Below are positions 16,845 through 27,485 of a DNA stretch of 64,000 bases, piece by piece; positions within the stretch are counted from its first letter, which is position 1, and each line of letters begins with the position of its first letter. This DNA is from JALYGJ01 sp963795645 (GTDB taxonomy: Bacteria; Chloroflexota; Limnocylindria; Limnocylindrales; CSP1-4): positions 186,001 through 250,000 of the forward strand of contig CAWCIK010000001.1 in NCBI GenBank assembly GCA_963795645.1, read 5' to 3'. The position numbers and the translations under genes were made by a program. Below the pieces are notes generated by a model. It searched no databases. It had not been told where the DNA came from and was given only the letters and a program-made list of their open reading frames with translations.

Positions 16845-17759
16845 CTAGAGGTCGCGGTCGAGCGGGATTAGGCGATCGAGGTCGAGACTGTCGGCGCGGT
16901 CGAGCCGCGAACGGCCGAATACCTCGTCGAGCGTCTCCTGGTCCATCTTGGTCGTCTGCTCCGGACCCGGGAAAGTGCCGTCGGCGACCTCGGACGCGTA
17001 CTCGCGCGCTGCACCCAGGATCGTCTCGCGCAGGTTGGCAAACGGCTTGGCGTGCCGTGGCTGCCAATCCGACCAGCCCAACAGGTCCGTGATGACCTGC
17101 ACCTCGGCGGAACAGCCCGGGCCGGCGCCGATGCCGATCGTTGGGATTGAGAGTCGGTCTGTGAGGGCGCGCGCGAGCTGATCGGGAACGAGCTCGAGTA
17201 CGACGGCAAAGGCGCCCGCCTCCTGAACGGCGAGGGCGTCGGCGACCAGAGCGCGCGCCCGATCGGTCGTCTTGCCCTGGACGCGCACCTTGCCGCCCAG
17301 CGCGTGCTTCGACTGCGGCGTCCAGCCGATATGGCCCATGGTCGGGATGCCGGCCTTGACGATCGCCTCGATGGTGCGTGCGCTGCGCACGCCGCCTTCC
17401 AGCTTGACGGCCTGGGCTCCGGCCTCGCGCAGGAAGCGGCCCGCGTTCTCGACTGCCTCGGTTGCTGTCGCGTACGACAGGAAGGGCATGTCGCCGACAA
17501 CGACGGCGTGCTTCGTGCCGCGCACCACGGCAGCGGTGTGGTGGAGCATCTCGTTGACCGTGACGCGGATCTCGCTGTCATAGCCCAGGAACACGGTGGC
17601 GACCGAATCGCCGACCAGGATGATCGGGATACCGGCCTCGTCGAGCAGCCGGGCTGTGGGGTAGTCGTAGCAGGTCAGCATCGCGAAACGCTGGCCGTCG
17701 GCGTAGAGCTTGGTGATGTCGGCGATCGCGAGGCGGCGATCCTGGGTCTGTGCGCTCAT
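16845..17759 (-). CDS. panB: 3-methyl-2-oxobutanoate hydroxymethyltransferase
   Basis: A 304-residue TIM-barrel enzyme that adds a hydroxymethyl group from methylene-THF to 2-oxoisovalerate, giving ketopantoate. Typical motifs are FAMLTCYDYPTARLLDEAG, ILVGDSVATVFLGY (metal site), GDMPFLSY, and KLEGG with its Lys-Glu. The start at 17759 is chosen because the protein then begins at the family's usual N-terminus (MSAQTQDRRLAI), and its ATG overlaps the coaBC stop (ATGA), showing translational coupling. A longer frame to 17861 would only read into coaBC. Confidence 0.95.
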   Translation of the reverse strand: MSAQTQDRRLAIADITKLYADGQRFAMLTCYDYPTARLLDEAGIPIILVGDSVATVFLGYDSEIRVTVNEMLHHTAAVVRGTKHAVVVGDMPFLSYATATEAVENAGRFLREAGAQAVKLEGGVRSARTIEAIVKAGIPTMGHIGWTPQSKHALGGKVRVQGKTTDRARALVADALAVQEAGAFAVVLELVPDQLARALTDRLSIPTIGIGAGPGCSAEVQVITDLLGWSDWQPRHAKPFANLRETILGAAREYASEVADGTFPGPEQTTKMDQETLDEVFGRSRLDRADSLDLDRLIPLDRDL

Positions 17760-19057
17760 CTGGCTGCCAATTCTGCACCAGCGTGTCCACGCCCTGCGCG
17801 GACACGCGCGATTCGGTCCCACAAACGCTCTGCGACCTGGCGCTTGCTCATGAGCGGCCACTCTTCGGTTTCATCGCCCGGAACGATGAGCGTGACACGG
17901 TTGGTGTCAGTGCCGAACCCGGATCCGGCCTCGGCGACGTCGTTGGCCACGAGCAGGTCGACTCCCTTGCGCGCTGCCTTGTCGGCAGCGCGAGCTATCG
18001 AGCCCATCTCGGCCGCGAAACCGACGATTACCGGGGGAGTCGGCCTCTGCCGGGCGAGCGCCACGGCCTCGGCGAGGATGTCGCTCGTCGGCTCGAGCTC
18101 AAGCGTCAGCCCGGCGTCGCCCCGCGCGATCTTGGCTTCGGCCACTTTCCGGGGCCGAAAATCGGCGACGGCCGCGGCCATGACCAGGGCGTCCGTGTCC
18201 GCCACGGCCGCCAGAACCGCATCGCGCATGTGCGCCGCGCTCGGCGTGCTCACGAGGTTCGCTTCCTCGGGCAGCGGCACGCTCGTCATGCCATGGATCA
18301 GCGTCACGTCGGCGCCGCGATCCAGCGCTGCCTGAGCGATGGCGACGCCCATCTTGCCCGTCGATCGGTTGCCGATGTAGCGCACCGGGTCGATCGGCTC
18401 GGCAGTGCCGCCGGCGGTCACGACGACGCGCCAGCCCGCCAGGTCAAGCGTCGGCTCCGGGATGACAACCGGCGGTCGCAGCGCAGCGTCAGGCTCTCGA
18501 ATCGGCCTGCCCTCGAGCGCCTGGATGACTGAGTCGACGATCACCCCTGGCTCGGCCAGCCGGCCCCGCCCGGACGCGCCGGACGCGAGCTGCCCCACCT
18601 CCGGCTCGACGATCTTGTAGCCCCACGACGCGAGCTTGGCCACGTTCTCGCGGGTCGCCGGATGGGCATACATATCGCCATCCATCGCGGGCGCGACCAC
18701 TACCGGCGCAGACGACGCGAGGCACGTGACGGTGATGACGTCGCCCGCCAGGCCCGCGGCCATCGACGCCAGCCAATGCGCCGTCGCCGGAGCGACGAGG
18801 ATCAGGTCGGCCGTATCGGCGGCAACGATGTGCGCGATGCGCTGGTCCGGAAGCAGCTCGAGCGGATCCGTCATCGGCCGTCGCCGGGTCAGGGTCTGTA
18901 GCGTGAGTGGCCCGATGAATTGCTGGGCAGTGTGCGACATGAGCACCTGCACGTCAGCGCCCGCAGCGATGAGGGCTCGCGCAAGCTCGGCCGACTTGTA
19001 AGCCGCGATAGACCCGGTCACGCCGAGCAGGATCAGCCGTCCCTGGAGGTCGCTCAC
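17756..19057 (-). CDS. coaBC: Bifunctional phosphopantothenoylcysteine decarboxylase/phosphopantothenate--cysteine ligase
   Basis: A 433-residue Dfp protein. The N-terminal CoaC flavoprotein part shows GVTGSIAAYKSAEL, the ATAHWLA stretch with its catalytic His, and APAMDGDMYAHPAT. Asp stands where many homologues have Asn or His in the PAM-x motif. The C-terminal CoaB part shows the NRSTGKMGVAIAQAA nucleotide site and AAVADFRP. It makes phosphopantetheine from phosphopantothenate and cysteine. The GTG start at 19057 overlaps the coaX stop (GTGA), and its own stop overlaps panB. Confidence 0.93.
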   Translation of the reverse strand: MSDLQGRLILLGVTGSIAAYKSAELARALIAAGADVQVLMSHTAQQFIGPLTLQTLTRRRPMTDPLELLPDQRIAHIVAADTADLILVAPATAHWLASMAAGLAGDVITVTCLASSAPVVVAPAMDGDMYAHPATRENVAKLASWGYKIVEPEVGQLASGASGRGRLAEPGVIVDSVIQALEGRPIREPDAALRPPVVIPEPTLDLAGWRVVVTAGGTAEPIDPVRYIGNRSTGKMGVAIAQAALDRGADVTLIHGMTSVPLPEEANLVSTPSAAHMRDAVLAAVADTDALVMAAAVADFRPRKVAEAKIARGDAGLTLELEPTSDILAEAVALARQRPTPPVIVGFAAEMGSIARAADKAARKGVDLLVANDVAEAGSGFGTDTNRVTLIVPGDETEEWPLMSKRQVAERLWDRIARVRAGRGHAGAELAAR

Positions 19058-19845
19058 GTGCTCGCCACCTTTGCACGGGCGGCATAGTGCTGGTGCAGCA
19101 GGGCAAGCCCGCGCAGCGTCAGCAGTGGGTCGATCGCGGTCGCGCCGTGGATCGCCGTTGCCCAAGCGTGCGCAGACAGCCCGCCGGTGAGGACCACCTT
19201 GGGCGCCGGAGCGTCACTCGGCAGCTGGGCGGCAACGGCACGGATGAGGAACTCGACCATGCCGACGTGGCCAAGCACGGTGCCGCTCTGAATCGCCTCG
19301 ATCGTGTTTCGGCCGATCGGTCCCGGCGGCAGCGCGATCGGCACGCGCGGCAGCTGAGCCGTCCGCGTCGCGAGCGCTTCGACTCCAAGGCCCACACCCG
19401 GCGCGATGGCGCCACCAAGAAAGGCTCCCGCAGGGTCGACCACGTCGAACGTGGTGGCCGTGCCGAGATCGACAACGATGGCAGGCGCTCCATACAGCCG
19501 CCACGCGGCGAAGGCATTGACCAACCTGTCATGGCCGGCCCCACTTTCAGCGCCCGTGCGCCTGGCCATGGGCACCGTCGCCTCGTCCGCTTCGAGAAGC
19601 CCAAGACGACGTCGTGACGCCAGATCGCGCAGCGCATCGGTCATGGCGGGCACCACGCTCGCAACCACGATCTCGACGAGCCCGTCGTCAGACGTCGTCC
19701 GCCCGAGCACCTCGTCGATGACCATCTCCAGCTCGAACGGCCGGTCGGCGGGAGGCGTCGGCACGCCGCCCGTGGAAGTTATCTCGCCGTCCACGACAAG
19801 GCCGTATGCGAGATGGGTGTTGCCCACGTTCAGCGCCAGGATCAC
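19054..19845 (-). CDS. coaX: Type III pantothenate kinase
   Basis: A 263-residue acetate/sugar-kinase-fold enzyme that phosphorylates pantothenate, the first step of CoA synthesis. Motifs: N-terminal ALNVGNTHLAYG (phosphate site), VDLGTATTFDVV (catalytic Asp and Thr), and GPGVGLGVEAL. The start is set at GTG 19845, because TATGAT (a -10) overlaps the upstream ATG at 19857 and ends 7 nt before this GTG. The protein then begins at the family's usual position just before the first strand. It is first in the CoA operon. Type III enzymes are not inhibited by CoA. Confidence 0.92.
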   Translation of the reverse strand: MILALNVGNTHLAYGLVVDGEITSTGGVPTPPADRPFELEMVIDEVLGRTTSDDGLVEIVVASVVPAMTDALRDLASRRRLGLLEADEATVPMARRTGAESGAGHDRLVNAFAAWRLYGAPAIVVDLGTATTFDVVDPAGAFLGGAIAPGVGLGVEALATRTAQLPRVPIALPPGPIGRNTIEAIQSGTVLGHVGMVEFLIRAVAAQLPSDAPAPKVVLTGGLSAHAWATAIHGATAIDPLLTLRGLALLHQHYAARAKVAST

Positions 19846-19852
19846 GCGCTCG

Positions 19853-19858
19853 ATCATA
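19853..19858 (-). promoter_or_regulatory. -10 element (TATGAT, minus strand) of coaX
   Basis: Minus-strand TATGAT (ATCATA on plus) ends 7 nt before GTG 19845. It would drive a leaderless coaX-coaBC-panB transcript. Confidence 0.6.
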
Positions 19859-19937
19859 CGCGGAGGCTCCCGCATGCCTTCGTCGTCGCTGTCGCAAATC
19901 GCTGCGATTTGGGCTACGCAGGCGACGCGGCCTGGGC

Positions 19938-19943
19938 TAAGAT
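19938..19943 (+). promoter_or_regulatory. -10 element (TAAGAT) of the hypothetical gene at 20006
   Basis: TAAGAT lies 62 nt before GTG 20006. It gives a leader of about 55 nt ending in a strong GAGGAGGAG ribosome-binding site (19996-20004). Confidence 0.4.
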
Positions 19944-20005
19944 CTGTCGGTCCGAGTGCCGGATCGGATGTCCGGCCAGCGACCTATGCGAAAACGAGGA
20001 GGAGC

Positions 20006-20470
20006 GTGTCGCTCGAGCCGCCTGCGAAATTCTTCGTCAATAGCGGCCTTGTCTCGAGTCCGACAGATATCTATAACCTCCTGCGCCCGCTTCTCAAGCA
20101 GACCGTCTCGTATCGCTACTTCCGCGGTCAGGCGATGGTCTCGATCGGCACCGGCTGGGTGGAACGCATCGTCGTCGACCGGCCCGAGGTGTCGACTTTC
20201 TTCACCCCGCTCTCGATCTGCTTGAACATCGACTCGTTCGAGCACCTCGAGTTCGAGACCCGCCCCGACCAGCTGATCGTCTACACGCTCGTGCAGGGCG
20301 ACGAGCGGATCATGGTCGAGTTCGCACCCGTCGGCCACGGCGATGCCGATGAGCCCGAGCAACAGCGGCTCGAATTTCCCGCCTCGACGGACTATGTCCA
20401 GATGGAGCTCAGTGCGCTCGACGCGAGCGACGGCTCTGAAGCGGCGGGGGAGGGCTCCGAAGGGACCTAG
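20006..20470 (+). CDS. Hypothetical protein, 154 residues
   Basis: I do not recognise a family. The protein is soluble, with a mixed alpha/beta pattern. It begins MSLEPPAKFFVNSGLVSSPTD and contains FEHLEFETRPDQLIVYTLVQGDERIMVEF, then ends in an acidic, Gly/Ser-rich disordered tail. The start is chosen because GAGGAGGAG immediately precedes it. The open frame continues upstream to 19406, but that part is antisense to coaX and is not convincing. It is followed by the leaderless M16 gene and may have its own short transcript. Confidence 0.65.
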   Translation: MSLEPPAKFFVNSGLVSSPTDIYNLLRPLLKQTVSYRYFRGQAMVSIGTGWVERIVVDRPEVSTFFTPLSICLNIDSFEHLEFETRPDQLIVYTLVQGDERIMVEFAPVGHGDADEPEQQRLEFPASTDYVQMELSALDASDGSEAAGEGSEGT

Positions 20471-20539
20471 CCGCGAGGCCTGCGCTGGGCACTCCGGTTC
20501 CCGTACGGGGCACATCCGGTCCCCGCGTTATCGGTCGCG

Positions 20540-20545
20540 TAGCAT
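20540..20545 (+). promoter_or_regulatory. -10 element (TAGCAT) of a leaderless start
   Basis: TAGCAT ends 8 nt before the ATG at 20554. Confidence 0.55.
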
Positions 20546-20553
20546 TCCGGCGA

Positions 20554-21816
20554 ATGTTTCAGCGTACTGAACTGCCCTCCGGGCCGCGCGTCATCTCGGC
20601 CCGCGTGCCGGCCTGCCGATCGATGTCGGCCGCCGTGTACGTCCTGGCGGGCTCACGACTCGAGACGCGCAGACAGGCGGGTGTCGCTCATTTCATGGAG
20701 CACGTCACGTTCAAGGGCACGCAGGCTTTCCCGACGACGCGTGCCGTTTCGGAAGCGATCGAGGGCTACGGTGGGTCGTCGAACGCGGCAACGGACCGCG
20801 AGTCGACCGTCTACTGGGCTCGCGTGCCGTCACGCGAAGCCGACCGCGCGCTGAGCGTGCTGGCCGAGCTGACCGTTCGGCCGCTCCTTCGCTCGACTGA
20901 CATCGCCCGCGAGCGCGACATCATCGTCGAGGAGATCCGCTCGTACCGCGACGACCCGGGCCAGTACGTCTTCAACCTCTTCGATCGGGCGTTCTTTGGC
21001 GACACGCCACTCGGCTGGGAGATCGCGGGCGACGAGGACAGTGTTCGTGGCCTGACGGACGAGGACATCCGCGGGTTCTGGTCCAGTTCGTACCAGCCGT
21101 CCAATCTCGTCTTCGCCGCGGCCGGAGACATGGAGCACGACGATCTCGTCGCCCGGGTGACGGAGCTGTTCGGCAGCGGCATGGCAAATGTCCCAGCGTC
21201 CGCCCCCGCCCCGCAATCGCCGTGCGACCGCGTGGTGGTCGAGGAGCGCGATCTCGCCCAGGCGCACGTGTGTCTGGGCCTGCCGGCGCTGCCGCGCGAC
21301 CATCCCGACCAATGGACGCTCGAGCTGCTCAACACGGTGCTCGGCGAGGGATCGAGCAGCCGCCTGTTCCAAGAGGTGCGCGAGGAGGCCGGCCTGGCCT
21401 ACGACGTGCACTCCTTCCAGGTCGACTATGCCGACACCGGCACCCTTCAGATCTACGCCGGTGTCGATCCGAACGACCTGAACGAGACACTCGACGCGAT
21501 CCTGGACGAGCTGCGTCGACTGCGCGACGAGCCCGTGGCGAGCGACGAGCTGGAACGTGCCCGGGCATACGCCAGCGGCCGGCTCGAGCTGCGCCTCGAG
21601 GAGAGTCGCCACCTGTCGGCCTGGCTGGGCATCCAGGAAGCTCTCCACGACCGCGTCCTGACGCTCGATGACGCGCTCGGCGAGCTCGCCAAAGTCACGG
21701 TCGACGATGTCCAGTCACTCGCCCAGCGGCTCTTCCGCGACGAGGGATTGTGCCTGACCGTCATCTCGACACCGAACACAACGTCCGGACTGGAGAAAGC
21801 GCTGACCCTTTCCTGA
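20554..21816 (+). CDS. M16 (pitrilysin) family zinc peptidase
   Basis: A 420-residue protein with the inverted zinc motif HxxEH as HFMEH near residue 46. The downstream third ligand Glu is expected in the E-S-T-V-Y-W-A / EEIRSYRDDPGQYVF region. The C-terminal M16 half carries the substrate-binding R/Y pair (SSSRLFQEVREEAGLAYDVHS). The length fits single-chain bacterial processing-peptidase homologues such as PqqL/YmxG types. There is no signal peptide, so it is probably cytosolic. It lies upstream of ndk with no clear functional link. Confidence 0.92.
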   Translation: MFQRTELPSGPRVISARVPACRSMSAAVYVLAGSRLETRRQAGVAHFMEHVTFKGTQAFPTTRAVSEAIEGYGGSSNAATDRESTVYWARVPSREADRALSVLAELTVRPLLRSTDIARERDIIVEEIRSYRDDPGQYVFNLFDRAFFGDTPLGWEIAGDEDSVRGLTDEDIRGFWSSSYQPSNLVFAAAGDMEHDDLVARVTELFGSGMANVPASAPAPQSPCDRVVVEERDLAQAHVCLGLPALPRDHPDQWTLELLNTVLGEGSSSRLFQEVREEAGLAYDVHSFQVDYADTGTLQIYAGVDPNDLNETLDAILDELRRLRDEPVASDELERARAYASGRLELRLEESRHLSAWLGIQEALHDRVLTLDDALGELAKVTVDDVQSLAQRLFRDEGLCLTVISTPNTTSGLEKALTLS

Positions 21817-21855
21817 CCGCGAGTCTCATCGAAGCATGCATTTGGGAGGTCCGAC

Positions 21856-22314
21856 TTGGCCGAGCGAACCCTGATCCTGATCAAGCCTGATGGCGTTCAA
21901 CGCGCTCTGATCGGCAAGATCGTCGACCGTTACGAGTCGCGCGGACTGCGCATCACGGGCATGAAGATGCTGCGCGTGCCCCGCACTCTCGCCGAGCAGC
22001 ACTACGACGTCCATCGCGACAAGCCGTTCTTTGCCGGCCTGATCGAGTTCATCACGTCGGGTCCGCTCGTCGCGATGTGCATCGAAGGCCCCAACGCGAT
22101 AGCCGTGTGCCGTGAGGTAAACGGTGCGACTCGGCCGGCCCAGGCCGCGCCCGGATCCATTCGCGGGGACATGGCGCTCGACACCGGCCACAATCTCGTC
22201 CACGGCTCGGACTCGCCCGAGACAGGCCAGCGCGAGGTCAGCCTGTGGTTCAAGCCCGACGAGCTGGTCGACTACGAACGCGCCATCGACGGCTGGATCC
22301 TCGACCCAGACTGA
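21856..22314 (+). CDS. ndk: Nucleoside diphosphate kinase
   Basis: A 152-residue enzyme that transfers the gamma-phosphate between nucleoside triphosphates and diphosphates through a phospho-His. The active-site His is in NLVHGSDSPE. The N-terminus TLILIKPDGVQRALIGKI and the ATRPAQAAPGSIRGD loop are canonical. It starts with TTG at 21856, five bases after a GGAGGT ribosome-binding site (21845-21850), which fixes this unusual start. The length is normal. Confidence 0.96.
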   Translation: MAERTLILIKPDGVQRALIGKIVDRYESRGLRITGMKMLRVPRTLAEQHYDVHRDKPFFAGLIEFITSGPLVAMCIEGPNAIAVCREVNGATRPAQAAPGSIRGDMALDTGHNLVHGSDSPETGQREVSLWFKPDELVDYERAIDGWILDPD

Positions 22315-22825
22315 CAGCACGGACGGTTGGAGCGTGCCCGACCAGCCAGTCTTCCGCCAACGTCGCCACCAGCGACGCTAACGATCACGCGACCTTGCGT
22401 CGCTCGATCTGGCTCGCCCGGCAGGCACTCCTGGCTGGCAATTCGTGCTGACGCCATGAGGCTGGCAGTGCAACAACTGCGGATGCTCAGCGCCGGCACC
22501 CCGCAACGTCGCTCTGCGCGGCGTTAGCGGAACTCGCCCCCGGCCCAGTCGGATCTGTCCGATGGATCGCCATCGTGAGGCCGCACGGCCCAGCAAGTAT
22601 CGCTCACATTTTTCGATTTCCGTGACTGCACCCCGACCGGCCGTAGATGCGGACACCGACTCAGGCCGAGCTCCAAATGGAAGCCCAGGGCGAGGCCTCC
22701 AGGCCACCGTTGAGACGATGCCAACGCTTGACGACGTCTGCAGGGCCATGGTCGGCCGCTTGGGCGGCCAATCGAGCAGTCACGTTGATATTTCGCCTGC
22801 GGAACGACGCCCCGCAGTGCGCGGG
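22315..22825. other. About 510 bp without a recognisable gene
   Basis: Short open frames here have atypical composition and no ribosome-binding site. A weak stem (AACGTCGC with GCGGCGTT) lies near 22504-22525. ndk and lepB converge on this region, so it may simply hold two transcript ends. I see no RNA gene or repeat. Confidence 0.5.
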
Positions 22826-23674
22826 CTAGGGCGCGGTGGTCGGCTGGACCGCACCGCCCGCGGGAGGCACGTCGGGATACGTCGGTGTCTGCAAGATGCC
22901 GAGCGTGTTGAGCGGCCAGTAGCGGAGCACGGCGCGGCCGATCACATCGGTCGCGCAGATCTCGCCGATCTGGTCCGAGCGCGAGTCGGTCGAGTTGTTG
23001 CGGTTGTCGCCCATCACGAACAGCCGGCCGTCCTGAACCGTCCACGAAGTCTGGTCGGACAGTGGGCGGGTCGACTGGCCGTGGACGTACGGCTCGTCAA
23101 TCATCACGCCGTTGACGTAGACGTCACCGCCCTGGAGCGTGACGGTGTCGCCTGGCTCGCCGATGACGCGCTTGATGTACGGCGTGGGCGGTGGATCCTG
23201 CGGGTCCTGGATGGGGTTGCTGCATGAACCATCACGGATGACCGGGCTGAAGACGATGATGTCGCCGCGCGAGAAGCTGTCGAAGCGCGGTGTCAGCTTG
23301 TCCACAAGCACGTATTGATCGGGCAGCAACGTCGTCTCCATGCTCTGCTGCTCGACACGATACGGCTGGGCGACGAACGTCTGGATGAGCCAGAAGATGA
23401 CGATGGTGAGGATCAGGGTCTCGGCGATCTCGACGAGACAGCCCAGCGGCTTCTTGGTCACAGGGGTCGGAGTGTAGTCGGGCCCGCCGTCCGCGGCCTG
23501 GGCAGCCGGGACGGCATCAGCGCTGGGGTCGGCAGCGTCCGCCACCCCCGCTGAGTGGTGCTCCTCTGCTACACTCCCGCCGCTTTCAGCAGCGGCGTGT
23601 CCGTCCTGACTGCCGCCGTTTTCATGTCCGATCACCGATTCACCTCGCGGACCAACAAGCTCGTGCTTCGCCAC
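22826..23674 (-). CDS. lepB: Signal peptidase I
   Basis: A 282-residue type I signal peptidase. A long, disordered, Ala/Glu/His-rich cytoplasmic N-terminus (residues 1-75) precedes one membrane anchor (about 80-101). The catalytic Ser is S111 in QQSMETTL and the general-base Lys is K168 in YIKRVIGEPGD. The later GDNRNNSTDSR box is also present. It cleaves signal peptides of exported proteins on the outer face of the membrane, and so serves the many secreted proteins in this window. The start is uncertain: GTG 23674 gives the longest form, and downstream starts would only shorten the disordered tail. It is divergent from hppA. Confidence 0.93.
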   Translation of the reverse strand: MAKHELVGPRGESVIGHENGGSQDGHAAAESGGSVAEEHHSAGVADAADPSADAVPAAQAADGGPDYTPTPVTKKPLGCLVEIAETLILTIVIFWLIQTFVAQPYRVEQQSMETTLLPDQYVLVDKLTPRFDSFSRGDIIVFSPVIRDGSCSNPIQDPQDPPPTPYIKRVIGEPGDTVTLQGGDVYVNGVMIDEPYVHGQSTRPLSDQTSWTVQDGRLFVMGDNRNNSTDSRSDQIGEICATDVIGRAVLRYWPLNTLGILQTPTYPDVPPAGGAVQPTTAP

Positions 23675-23715
23675 GCGCCCATCACAGGAAAGAGACCAGG
23701 GAGGGTCTTCGAAGA

Positions 23716-25947
<2,232 letters not shown>

Positions 25948-26007
25948 GAAGTGACGCGGTCCCCGAACTCACAGCAAGTCATACGCATCGCGGCGTCATG
26001 TCGCCGC

Positions 26008-26013
26008 TAGCCT
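26008..26013 (+). promoter_or_regulatory. -10 element (TAGCCT) of a leaderless start
   Basis: TAGCCT ends 8 nt before the GTG at 26022. Confidence 0.5.
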
Positions 26014-26021
26014 GACCCGTA

Positions 26022-26855
26022 GTGGACATCGTCTTTCAGGCGATCGTGATCGGGATCGTGCAGGGGCTTACAGAGTTCCTGCCGATCTCGTCCTCGGCAC
26101 ACCTGATCCTCATCCCGCAGCTGCTCGGCTGGAAGGACCCGTTCCTCAACAGCGCCGAGTTCGACGTCATGCTCCATGCCGGCACGCTGCTGGCGCTGAT
26201 CATGTACTTCTGGCGCGACATCGTGCAGCTGCTGGGTGCCTTCTTCGCTTCAATCCGAGACCGCTCGATCGGTGACGACCACAATCGGCGCCTGGCGTGG
26301 TTGCTGCTGATCAGCGTCATTCCGGCGGCCATTCTTGGCGCGCTGTTCGAGAGCTTCTTCGACACCTATTTCCGAGCAGACGATCATCTGATCTACATCC
26401 CGGTGCTGCTGATCATCGGCGCCCTGCTCCTGTACGTAGCCGAGCGCGCCGCCCGCCACGTGCGCGAAATGTGGCAGATGCGCTGGCTCGATGCGCTGCT
26501 AATCGGCATCGCCCAGGCGTTCGCTCTCTTTCCTGGCATCTCGCGCTCGGGCGTGACCATCGCGGGCGGCCTGTTCCTGGGCCTGAAGCGCGACTCCGCT
26601 GCCCGCTTCGCGTTCTTGATGGGCATCCCGGTCATCGCAGGGGCGGTCATCTGGAAGGTGCGCGAACTCGATATCAACACGCTGGCATCGGGCGACGGCC
26701 TTGCGCTCGTCGCCGGTTTCACGGCCGCAGCGATTGCCGGCGTGCTGACCATCCGCTTCCTGCTTGGCTACCTTCAGAACCACAACACTGACGTGTTCGT
26801 GGCCTATCGCATCGGCTTTGCCGTTCTGGTCGCGGTGCTTCTGCTGATGCGCTGA
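26022..26855 (+). CDS. uppP: Undecaprenyl-diphosphate phosphatase
   Basis: A 277-residue polytopic BacA/UppP protein. The two signature regions are QGLTEFLPISSSAHL near residues 12-27 (catalytic Glu and Ser) and PGISRSGVTIAGGLFLG in the second half (catalytic Arg). It removes phosphate from undecaprenyl diphosphate to recycle the lipid carrier for cell-wall polymers. Its presence indicates peptidoglycan or other lipid-linked polymer synthesis. It starts with GTG at 26022 behind a -10 box. hppA lies upstream, but the promoter suggests separate transcription. Confidence 0.95.
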   Translation: MDIVFQAIVIGIVQGLTEFLPISSSAHLILIPQLLGWKDPFLNSAEFDVMLHAGTLLALIMYFWRDIVQLLGAFFASIRDRSIGDDHNRRLAWLLLISVIPAAILGALFESFFDTYFRADDHLIYIPVLLIIGALLLYVAERAARHVREMWQMRWLDALLIGIAQAFALFPGISRSGVTIAGGLFLGLKRDSAARFAFLMGIPVIAGAVIWKVRELDINTLASGDGLALVAGFTAAAIAGVLTIRFLLGYLQNHNTDVFVAYRIGFAVLVAVLLLMR

Positions 26856-26885
26856 TAGCGCATGCCGCCGACAATCGGATAGCTC

Positions 26886-27362
26886 ATGGAAGTAATGAAG
26901 CGGCTCCGCCAGCAGCAGATCCGCGACCTGGTCGGAACGCGCCCGATACGCACGCAACACGAGCTTGCCGCGGCCCTGCGCGACCGTGGCTTTCGGGCGA
27001 CGCAGGCGACGGTCAGTCGCGATGTTGCCGAGATGGGCCTCGTCAAAGTCAGTCGCGATGACGGCGAACGTGCCTATGCCGTTCCTTCTCGCGGCGGACA
27101 ACAGGAGACGAGCGCCGACGAGCGATTGGCCATGATCCTGCGCGACCTGCCGATCAAGATTCGCCCCGCTGGGCTGTTGCTCGTCTTGCGCGCTACTCCC
27201 GGATCGGCGCACGCGATCGCCGCCGCGCTCGATCGCACCGGTTGGCCCGAGGTAGCCGGCTCGATCGCCGGCGACGACACGGTCTTCGTAGCGTGCGGAG
27301 ACCGCCCCGCCGTCGATCGGCTCTACAAACGCCTGCAGCGGCTCGCTGCCGCGGCCGATTAG
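26886..27362 (+). CDS. argR: Arginine repressor
   Basis: A 158-residue ArgR. The N-terminal winged helix includes RTQHELAAALRDRGFRATQATVSRDVAEMGLVKV, where SRD makes base contacts. The C-terminal oligomerisation and arginine-binding half includes GSAHAIAAALDRTGWPEVAGSIAGDDTVFVAC with the acidic GDD pair. It represses arginine biosynthesis when arginine is bound. No arginine genes lie nearby. A second ATG at 26898 (MKRLRQQQ) is an alternative start. It follows uppP by 30 bp. Confidence 0.93.
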   Translation: MEVMKRLRQQQIRDLVGTRPIRTQHELAAALRDRGFRATQATVSRDVAEMGLVKVSRDDGERAYAVPSRGGQQETSADERLAMILRDLPIKIRPAGLLLVLRATPGSAHAIAAALDRTGWPEVAGSIAGDDTVFVACGDRPAVDRLYKRLQRLAAAAD

Positions 27363-27377
27363 CCGCGTCACGTTCAG

Positions 27378-27406
27378 TTGACGCTCCACAGGGCCACGCC
27401 TACAAT
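27378..27406 (+). promoter_or_regulatory. greA promoter, TTGACG-N17-TACAAT
   Basis: -35 TTGACG (27378-27383) and -10 TACAAT (27401-27406) are separated by exactly 17 bp, a near-consensus housekeeping promoter. The start would be near 27413, giving a greA leader of about 73 nt. Confidence 0.75.
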
Positions 27407-27485
27407 CCGCGGACTCCTGACACGATGCGCTTTTGGCGTGTGAGCGCGTGGGTTTCCCTAGTTTTCGAATGGATTTCTGATTGCC

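Noticed and set aside
17756..19057. Asp in the PAM-x motif of CoaC as an inactivating change
   Set aside because: This position varies among Dfp proteins, and the catalytic His and CoaB motifs are intact.
22315..22825. Short open frames between ndk and lepB as possible genes
   Set aside because: Composition unlike neighbours, no promoter or ribosome-binding site, no motif.
26297..26791. A peptide in another frame of uppP (LFPSRRSSDL) that resembles peptides from sequencing-adapter contamination
   Set aside because: The DNA (TTTCCGAGCAGACGATCATC) is not an adapter sequence, and the uppP frame runs through it with sensible membrane sequence.
27361..27485. greA leader considered as a riboswitch
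   Set aside because: Only about 73 nt and no recognisable aptamer core. A plain promoter explains the region.
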